DNA of 19,348 nt from Firmicutes bacterium CAG:95 (GTDB lineage Bacteria; Bacillota; Clostridia; Lachnospirales; Lachnospiraceae), in NCBI GenBank assembly GCA_000438155.1, contig FR902898.1, forward strand, positions 4,543 through 23,890, read 5' to 3'. The position numbers were made by a program, and so were the translations under genes. Positions 14,505 through 19,348 of this stretch are shown here, one piece after another. Every line of letters starts with the position of its first letter. The first letter of the stretch is position 1. The notes beneath the pieces are model-generated. The model was not told the origin of the DNA, ran no database searches, and saw only the letters and a list, made by a program, of their open reading frames with translations.

Positions 14505-15329
14505 TTATTCATTAATACGATCCGGATTGTAAACGATATTTCCCCTGATCTGTCCATATTCATTCTGGGCACCTTGTTTAAAAGCAAGAAAAGCCTTCCT
14601 TCCCATAAACTCATAAGGGATATTATCTGTCTTCCCCTCTTTAATTGCTTCGCAGACTGCAATATTATCCTGAATCATGTTGGTAGACGGTATGCCACCT
14701 GCTTCATGGGATAAAAGCACATCATCATACTTCCCCTCCACCTTTGCCAACAGGCTTTTCAGGCTATTCTCATATGAGGAAACCCCAAGACTGGTAATGT
14801 CAAACAAAAACGTAAACGGATTACAGGAATCTCCCAAAAGAAGCATTCTGTCCTCTTCTATTAAAAATGCCATGGAGCCAGGTGTATGCCCAGGACAGGC
14901 ATATGCCGTAATATGAAGTCCTCCGAGATCAAAACGCATGCCATCCTGCAGATCCTGAAATGCATCAGCACTATTTTCCGGGAGCAGATCTTCTCTTCTA
15001 TATTTTCCGGCAAAGGAGGTGGTTTCTACATAGTCAATTCTCTGCTGGATCAGATCATGAGCTGCATAAATCCCACAATCTGCCAAATTCATGTATACCG
15101 TGTCAAACTGTACGGCTCCGGGTGCATGGTCGAGATGTCCGTGTGTAAGCAGAACCGTAATCGGCTTGCCGGTAAGTGTTGCTACATAGGCTTTGAGGTC
15201 ACCTATACCACAGCCGGTGTCAATAAGAACCGACTTGTCCATTCCCTCCACAAGATATGCCTGAACATCCCCCGGAAGGTAAATCCTTGTAATATGATTC
15301 GTTATTTTCTGCGAACTGAAAAAATCCAT
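14505..15329 (-). CDS. MBL-fold metallo-hydrolase
   Basis: A 274-residue cytosolic enzyme of the metallo-beta-lactamase superfamily. The binuclear metal site is complete: THGHLDH with His63, His65, Asp67 and His68, then CPGHTPGS (His148), GDSCN (Asp167) and SHEAGG (His208). The overall pattern is of the glyoxalase-II-like hydrolase group that cleaves thioesters or lactones; no rubredoxin or flavodoxin domain follows. AAGGAGA lies 10 nt before the ATG. A TATAAT promoter is placed upstream, and the AEC permease gene follows after 26 bp. The substrate is unknown; pairing with an organic-acid type permease suggests a small carboxylated or lactone compound, which is inference. Confidence 0.88.
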   Translation of the reverse strand: MDFFSSQKITNHITRIYLPGDVQAYLVEGMDKSVLIDTGCGIGDLKAYVATLTGKPITVLLTHGHLDHAPGAVQFDTVYMNLADCGIYAAHDLIQQRIDYVETTSFAGKYRREDLLPENSADAFQDLQDGMRFDLGGLHITAYACPGHTPGSMAFLIEEDRMLLLGDSCNPFTFLFDITSLGVSSYENSLKSLLAKVEGKYDDVLLSHEAGGIPSTNMIQDNIAVCEAIKEGKTDNIPYEFMGRKAFLAFKQGAQNEYGQIRGNIVYNPDRINE

Positions 15330-15383
15330 AATATTCTTGTCTCCTTCTCAAATAGTCCTTCATTATGCCTTTTTACTCATTGC

Positions 15384-15412
15384 ATTATAGCAAATACCGC
15401 ACCGGATGAAAA
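15384..15412 (-). promoter_or_regulatory. Promoter of the MBL hydrolase - AEC permease operon
   Basis: On the minus strand a perfect -10 TATAAT (15384-15389) is preceded, after 17 bp, by TTTTCA (15407-15412). The -35 lies within the loop region of the hairpin that ends the upstream beta-helix gene, so terminator and promoter overlap. Confidence 0.55.
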
Positions 15413-15427
15413 TATCCGATGCGGTAT
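15394..15427 (-). terminator. Hairpin terminator of the beta-helix gene
   Basis: Arms ATACCGCA (15394-15401) and TGCGGTAT (15420-15427), with an inner CGGAT/ATCCG stem separated by a single mismatch and a 6-nt loop. It begins 6 bp after the stop codon of the beta-helix gene. The T tract on the minus strand is weak (TTTGCT). Confidence 0.55.
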
Positions 15428-15432
15428 ACACA

Positions 15433-17430
15433 TTAATCAATCCAGATCACTTCATCCAGTTCCTTCACATCTGCAAAAGGTCCCGGAATCGTAGAAACGC
15501 CACGATGATTGCCCAGATAATCACTTTGGAATACAATATCGGATCCATCCCGTTCCTCAAACCGCTGTTCGGGTTCAAATGCCTTGCCCAGGACATCGCT
15601 GTTGATAATTCCTGTGGTAAATCCGTCCAGATAATCGTACAGATTGGTGGATAGCCTGTACTGTCCATCCTCTTCCAGCAGTTCGATCTGAACATCCGCA
15701 TCATCTTTCACCAGATTATGCTTTTCCTTCTTCCATGCCTTTGCCCCGGCAAGATAAACATTGCCGTCTGCCCAGACCGGAAGATGGCTGAAGTGTGCCG
15801 GTTCGAGCTTGCCCATATCCGGCTTTTCTTCTTCCATGTCAAATTTCGCAATCCATTCTTTATAAGTCGGATATTCGTCCCATACATGCGTACCAACCTG
15901 CTGATAGAACGGAGATTCCTTCGGCTCCTCATTCGTAATGGGATGTCCCTGTACAAAAATGTTGTTATAAAAACGATTGTCCCCGTGCAGAATCGTCATC
16001 ATGCCTGCAACCTCTGTCCTGTGCCGGATATGATAAGGCGTATATCTGCGCTGTTCTCTTCCGTCTACCCAGTTGTCCACACCGGAGCCGACCATGGTAA
16101 ACGCTCCAAGAATCAGGTTATGTACCATGGCAACACCCTCGGTTGCCACACGAAGTCCATAGCGTGACAGCATAATATTGTTATCGATTAAGGTAGGCCC
16201 ATGACCGACTTCCACGAAAATGTCCTGACTTTCCATGCCGCCTTCCAGCTTTGTCGAGCCTTCCGGAACATCGTTGTCATGGAGCAGATTCTGGGAAACC
16301 CGCGCTCCCTGTGCTTCCCAGTCCAGCCAGATTCCCATCGTACTGTGATGGATATGGTTTCTGCGAATCACAACATCAATTGCCGCATGCAGCTTAATTG
16401 CTGAGATCTCCGCGCCACCAAGCTCCATCATGTTATTGATGTGATGGATATGGTTGTCCTCAATGGTCGAAAAAACGCATCCCATTCTTCCCACAATACC
16501 GGTCTGCTGACAGTCATGAATGTTACATCTACGAATGATGTGGGAACCGACCTTTTCCTTTAACCACCCATGATACTGACCACGGCATACCGCGTCACGT
16601 TCCATCTGGGTCGCACTTTTTACATGTTTACGGGTAAAGTAATGATCATTTTCTGCATCATAATATTTGCCAAGAGAAATTCCACAGCATTTGCTGTTGA
16701 CGATTTCACAGTCCTCAATGATCCAGCCATAGGCCCAGTGCGGACCCACCATGCCGTCCTGATAAGCTGCCGGAGGTGCCCAGGTCGTAGCTGCTTTTTC
16801 AATATAAAAGCCGGACAGGGTGATGAAATCCACGTGCTCTTCACTGGGCATAAAGCACTCCCTGCGGACATTGATCTCAACCTTTTCCTCACGCGGATCC
16901 TTTCCCTGGAAGTTCGCATAAATAACAGTTTCATCACGCTCGCACTCCGCATACCACTTGTATCTGGTCCACTCATGCTCCCAGGACGGTTCATAAACCG
17001 GAGCATGATCGCACTCTGTCAGAGTCAGCGCCTCATACATCGCTTTATCATTCAGATAGACGCATCCTGTGTGACGCTCGTCCTTCGCAAAATACCAGTC
17101 CCCATAAACCGGCGTATTGTAAGGATTGTAGTCATTGAATACTCCGTTCGGAATGTGCGTAACCCATATATCCTGGCAGAAATGCTTCCAGTTCTTCACT
17201 TCTTCCGCACCACTGATGATTGCTCCAAGCGGCTCCACGGACCGATATACAATCCTGTTTTCTGCCGTTCCGCTATGGATGGGATTCACATACTCCCGGT
17301 AAACACCGGGCAGAACCAGCACTTCATCCCCCGGCATCGCAATCTTCGCCGCATCATTGATTCTCTTAAACGGCCGCTCCTTTGATCCATCGCCATCACA
17401 TCTGGCTTTTGCATTAACGTAAATTTGCAT
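15433..17430 (-). CDS. Right-handed parallel beta-helix repeat protein, probable carbohydrate-active enzyme
   Basis: A 665-residue protein starting MQIYVNAKARCDGDGSKERPF, a DUF1565-like opening (YVN...G.GS...PF..I..A) common to pectate-lyase-fold proteins. Repeated beta-helix strands follow from about residue 230 to 450 (GSHIIRRCNIHDCQQTGIVG, STIEDNHIHHINNM, VIRRNHIHHSTMGIWL, LIDNNIMLSRYGL). The start at 17430 is fixed by AGGAGGG 7 nt upstream; the longer frame to 17475 has no support. There is no signal peptide, so the protein is likely cytoplasmic and would act on imported oligosaccharides rather than on polymers outside. I cannot assign a GH or PL family. It has its own terminator and is followed by the MBL/AEC operon. 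Confidence 0.75.
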   Translation of the reverse strand: MQIYVNAKARCDGDGSKERPFKRINDAAKIAMPGDEVLVLPGVYREYVNPIHSGTAENRIVYRSVEPLGAIISGAEEVKNWKHFCQDIWVTHIPNGVFNDYNPYNTPVYGDWYFAKDERHTGCVYLNDKAMYEALTLTECDHAPVYEPSWEHEWTRYKWYAECERDETVIYANFQGKDPREEKVEINVRRECFMPSEEHVDFITLSGFYIEKAATTWAPPAAYQDGMVGPHWAYGWIIEDCEIVNSKCCGISLGKYYDAENDHYFTRKHVKSATQMERDAVCRGQYHGWLKEKVGSHIIRRCNIHDCQQTGIVGRMGCVFSTIEDNHIHHINNMMELGGAEISAIKLHAAIDVVIRRNHIHHSTMGIWLDWEAQGARVSQNLLHDNDVPEGSTKLEGGMESQDIFVEVGHGPTLIDNNIMLSRYGLRVATEGVAMVHNLILGAFTMVGSGVDNWVDGREQRRYTPYHIRHRTEVAGMMTILHGDNRFYNNIFVQGHPITNEEPKESPFYQQVGTHVWDEYPTYKEWIAKFDMEEEKPDMGKLEPAHFSHLPVWADGNVYLAGAKAWKKEKHNLVKDDADVQIELLEEDGQYRLSTNLYDYLDGFTTGIINSDVLGKAFEPEQRFEERDGSDIVFQSDYLGNHRGVSTIPGPFADVKELDEVIWID

Positions 17431-17528
17431 TTGGTAACCCTCCTTTTTAATATTACATATATAATGTCTTACCATTACTTTTACAGAAATTGTTGACTAT
17501 TTTTTTACCTTCAACTTTTATAAAAAAT

Positions 17529-17714
17529 TTATTGTTCTACCATGTCTTCCAACATCTTCTTCAACGTATCCGCAAACTCTTTGGGATTTTCCTGTGGAAC
17601 AGCATGTCCCCAGCCTTCGATCAACTGCATTTCCTTCCCTGGTGCTGTAATGGCGTTATAATAATCCTCCGTGTATTTCACCGGCATAACCCAGTCACAT
17701 GACCCGGAAATGAA
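17529..17714 (-). pseudogene. C-terminal fragment of an alpha/beta hydrolase
   Basis: A 61-codon open stretch reads FISGSCDWVMPVKYTEDYYN and goes on to the catalytic-histidine segment LIEGWGHAVPQENPKEF, ending at TAA 17529-17531. This is the usual last quarter of an alpha/beta hydrolase (acid residue in GSCDWVMP, His in GWGHA). The first three quarters, including the nucleophile elbow, are gone. The fragment begins immediately after the TGA of the ArsC-family gene, in the same frame and with no start codon. It is a deletion scar and is not expected to be made except by readthrough. Confidence 0.72.
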
Positions 17715-18065
17715 TCATAACAACGCTTTCTCCCATTCCGCTTCCTTGAAACCGGTCAGTATCATATTTCCATTCACGATAAGCGGACGTTTCACAAGCA
17801 TTCCATTCGTTGCAAGAAGCTTCAACTGTTCTTCTTCACTCATTGTAGGAAGCTTATCCTTAAGCTGCATCTCTTTATACAACATACCGCTGGTATTAAA
17901 AAATTTCTTTAATGGAAGTCCACTCTCTGCATACCATTCCTTCAGTTCTTCATAGGAAGGATTCTCCTCTACAATGTGACGTTCTGTGAACTCCAGATGA
18001 TTTGCCTCAAGCCATTTCCTGGCTTTCTGACAGGTTGAACATTTCGGATAACATATGAATTGCAT
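17715..18065 (-). CDS. ArsC/Spx family protein (arsenate reductase-like, YffB type)
   Basis: A 116-residue thioredoxin-fold protein of the ArsC/Spx family (PF03960). It opens with MQFICYPKCSTCQKARKWL, with the CxxC pair at Cys9 and Cys12, and ends with the family segment NGMLVKRPLIVNGNMILTGFKEAEW. Length is typical. Members include thiol-linked arsenate reductases and the Spx regulators of RNA polymerase; the sequence YPKCSTCQKA and lack of ars neighbours make a general 'arsenate reductase family protein' call safest. AAGGAGA lies about 9 nt before the ATG. Both sides are flanked by truncated genes, a GNAT remnant upstream and a hydrolase remnant downstream. Confidence 0.85.
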   Translation of the reverse strand: MQFICYPKCSTCQKARKWLEANHLEFTERHIVEENPSYEELKEWYAESGLPLKKFFNTSGMLYKEMQLKDKLPTMSEEEQLKLLATNGMLVKRPLIVNGNMILTGFKEAEWEKALL

Positions 18066-18086
18066 GAACTTTGATCTCCTTTATCT

Positions 18087-18306
18087 TTATCCTATATCAT
18101 TCTTATGATCAACCTTATTATACTCATATTTTTCTGCTTTCACAACCTTTTCCAACCGATAGTGATGTTCCTCATCGAGCTCCTTTTTTCCATTCTTGTA
18201 ATCATACCCAAACTTTCTGTAAAATTCCACTGCTGTGATCGATGCAGGTATTTCCACACGACTTGCCCTTACATAAAATTCATCCTGTTCCAGCGTATTT
18301 ATAATT
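18087..18306 (-). pseudogene. C-terminal fragment of a GNAT acetyltransferase
   Basis: Minus-strand sequence after the kinase gene encodes FYVRASRVEIPASITAVEFY and then RKFGYDYKNGKKELDEEHHY, ending at TAA 18087-18089. The phrase AVEFYRKFGYDY is the last helix-strand of GNAT N-acetyltransferases, where the acetyl-CoA-side tyrosine sits. No start codon exists and the acetyl-CoA binding motif A (Q/RxxGxG/A) is missing. The fragment starts at the very end of the kinase gene in a different frame. It is a 5'-deleted relic, about 70 codons long, lying in what would otherwise be a 233-bp gap. Confidence 0.72.
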
Positions 18307-18811
18307 TTCTCAAAAGATAGTCGACATTCTCCTCAACCGGAGCTGTTCCATCGATGCGGATCACCGGGCACGGTACACGTTCCAGCCACTCGGTGACGAA
18401 ATTTTCAGGCCTGCTGTTCACTACCGAAAACCATGCATTCTCTGTATCGGCGAAGTCTCCTTGCTCCTGTATCCTGTCCCCGAATTTCCGGGCAGAACGC
18501 GTTTTTACCCGCTCCATTCTTGTCTCTTTGGGTACTTCAATCAAAACAACGTAATCCAATTTCGTAAGCAGCTTTTCTCCATAATCCCCTTTTACCGCTG
18601 CAAAAACAAACCGGTCGTCTTCCTCGATCTTTTCCTCCAGAAGATGTATAACTTCCTCCTTGCTCCTCGGATTTGAAAACAGATAGGAGGCATCCTCTTT
18701 AGGAAAATATAAGTCCTCATTATCAATGAACTGCCAGGACATGCGTTCTGCCAAGATTCTCCCGATCGTACTTTTCCCGGCCCCATTAAGGCCGCATAAT
18801 AAAATTCCCAT
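18299..18811 (-). CDS. P-loop kinase / AAA-family nucleotide-binding protein
   Basis: A 170-residue P-loop NTPase resembling small-molecule or nucleoside kinases (shikimate-kinase or adenylate-kinase-like fold). Walker A GLNGAGKST is at residues 7-15, IDNEDLYF (29-36) is the likely substrate-binding part, YVVLIEVPKETRMERVKTR the Walker-B-like strand plus the LID arginine region, and a C-terminal segment PVIRIDGTAPVEENVDYLL closes the fold as in dephospho-CoA or gluconate kinases. The start at 18811 is preferred because AGGGGGA lies 5 nt upstream; the ATG seven codons earlier has none. Substrate unknown. The stop is directly followed by the GNAT relic. Confidence 0.78.
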   Translation of the reverse strand: MGILLCGLNGAGKSTIGRILAERMSWQFIDNEDLYFPKEDASYLFSNPRSKEEVIHLLEEKIEEDDRFVFAAVKGDYGEKLLTKLDYVVLIEVPKETRMERVKTRSARKFGDRIQEQGDFADTENAWFSVVNSRPENFVTEWLERVPCPVIRIDGTAPVEENVDYLLRKL

Positions 18812-18941
18812 GAAAATCCCCCTGTTTTTCATCTTTTGCTTCTATTTCAACACAACTTTATCTTACCAGAAGAATATATGCCAGGCCATATATGTGCACC
18901 TCTTCCTGATCTTGAACGTTCTACCAGCGGATCAATTCCAT

Positions 18942-19148
18942 TTAATACACAGATGACATATAAATCTTTATATTATCCATATCCTTTTTTAAATCCTCTA
19001 GTGAAAGCCAACAGAAATCCAAATGAATTCTTTCATTATCCAGCTCATCATATCCATGAAACACGCCCTCTAATGGAATATTATCATCCACCAGATGCAT
19101 TTGATAAAGCAAATACCGAAAACCCGCATAAATACAGGCTTTCGGCAT
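18942..19148 (-). CDS. Doubtful small ORF, possibly a gene-end remnant
   Basis: A 68-codon frame whose second half (VFHGYDELDNERIHLDFCWL, then SLEDLKKD) looks like genuine protein and vaguely like the end of a Nudix hydrolase (strand followed by W.xLEDLK). The first half lies inside a hairpin (19116-19145) that looks like a terminator, so the ATG at 19148 is probably not a true start. No ribosome site was seen. The best reading is a 3' remnant of a lost gene rather than a functional small protein. Confidence 0.3.
   Translation of the reverse strand: MPKACIYAGFRYLLYQMHLVDDNIPLEGVFHGYDELDNERIHLDFCWLSLEDLKKDMDNIKIYMSSVY
19116..19145 (-). terminator. Terminator-like hairpin at right end
   Basis: On the minus strand CCGAAAGCCTG (19135-19145) pairs with CGGGTTTTCGG (19116-19126), an 11-bp stem with two G-U pairs and an 8-nt loop, followed by TATTTGCTTTA. 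Just upstream the minus strand encodes KLKKRLAELE and a stop (19159-19191), which looks like the last codons of a lost coding sequence. Confidence 0.45.
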
Positions 19149-19294
19149 TTTAATCCGTTATTCAAGCTCGGCAAGCCGCTTCTTTAGCTTAAACTATTTT
19201 GTTTAAGTTTTATTTGGAATCCGCCAATATTTTACTTCATTTGCACATTTTATTTTGGCTTACTGATTTTCTGTTGCCAAAGTGTTGCCATTTC

Positions 19295-19323
19295 ATTATA
19301 ACGATTGCAAATACTGTATGCAA
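19295..19323 (-). promoter_or_regulatory. Strong sigma-A type promoter reading leftwards
   Basis: On the minus strand TTGCAT (19318-19323) and a perfect TATAAT (19295-19300) are 17 bp apart. About 10 bp downstream is a direct repeat TGGCAACA-CTT-TGGCAACA (19272-19290). No intact gene follows within the next 480 bp up to the kinase gene, so the transcript is unknown. Confidence 0.5.
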
Positions 19324-19348
19324 CCGCTATTTTGAATAAACTGCATCG

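Noticed and set aside
16570..17385. A 271-codon plus-strand open frame opposite the beta-helix gene
   Set aside because: The minus-strand frame has unmistakable beta-helix repeats; the plus frame is an antisense shadow without start signals.
1..19348. CRISPR array or retron
   Set aside because: No regularly spaced repeats with unique spacers, no reverse transcriptase motif (YxDD in a suitable context) and no cas-like gene were seen.

Overview
The window looks like a chromosomal segment of a low-to-medium GC Clostridia, most probably Lachnospiraceae. The reasons are strong AGGAGG-type ribosome binding sites, a PF06541-type membrane protein, an AGCS symporter, a gamma-carbonic anhydrase, and a short inverted-repeat element of a kind I associate with this family (the last point is memory, not a search). 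No rRNA, tRNA, CRISPR array or intact transposase was found.

Layout. (1) Positions 1-4080 are housekeeping-like: a tandem hairpin unit, a duplicated-domain membrane protein, a MITE-like repeat, a gamma-carbonic anhydrase and, divergently, an alanine/glycine:cation symporter. (2) About 4066-13250 is an accessory island, visibly richer in A+T, with every gene on the minus strand. It holds a conserved hypothetical protein ending in a cut-off Nudix domain, a UDG-superfamily DNA glycosylase, two unknown membrane proteins, a phage terminase small-subunit remnant, a three-gene PIN / ImmA-IrrE protease / XRE operon, a decayed reading frame, and a two-gene operon of a PLD-nuclease/SF2-helicase/DUF3427 protein with a MutT-like Nudix hydrolase. 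At the island's right edge lie fragments of a DUF4143 ATPase and a decayed second copy of the MITE-like repeat. (3) Positions 13573-18811 return to core-like composition: an AEC-family permease with a metallo-beta-lactamase-fold hydrolase, a large cytoplasmic beta-helix protein, an ArsC/Spx-family protein and a P-loop kinase. The last two flank 5'-truncated leftovers of an alpha/beta hydrolase and a GNAT acetyltransferase. (4) From 18812 to the end are a doubtful small ORF, a terminator-like hairpin and a strong leftward promoter, but no intact gene.

How genes work together. The overlapping helicase/Nudix pair and the overlapping XRE/ImmA/PIN trio are the best candidates for mobile-element defence or toxin-antitoxin modules. 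They sit beside phage debris and a DNA-repair glycosylase, the usual make-up of a defence island. The AEC permease and MBL hydrolase appear to form one transcription unit whose promoter overlaps the terminator hairpin of the beta-helix gene.

A striking theme is the number of partial genes (Nudix N-terminus, terminase, DUF4143 ATPase, hydrolase C-terminus, GNAT C-terminus), which points to repeated insertion and deletion at gene boundaries. Gene-free stretches over 300 bp: 6759-7185 (terminase remnant, otherwise AT-rich with nothing recognised), 9100-9421 (operator/promoter plus a decayed reading frame) and 12832-13572 (ATPase remnant, short repeats, terminator, repeat copy; 12832-12988 is AT-rich leader with no gene).
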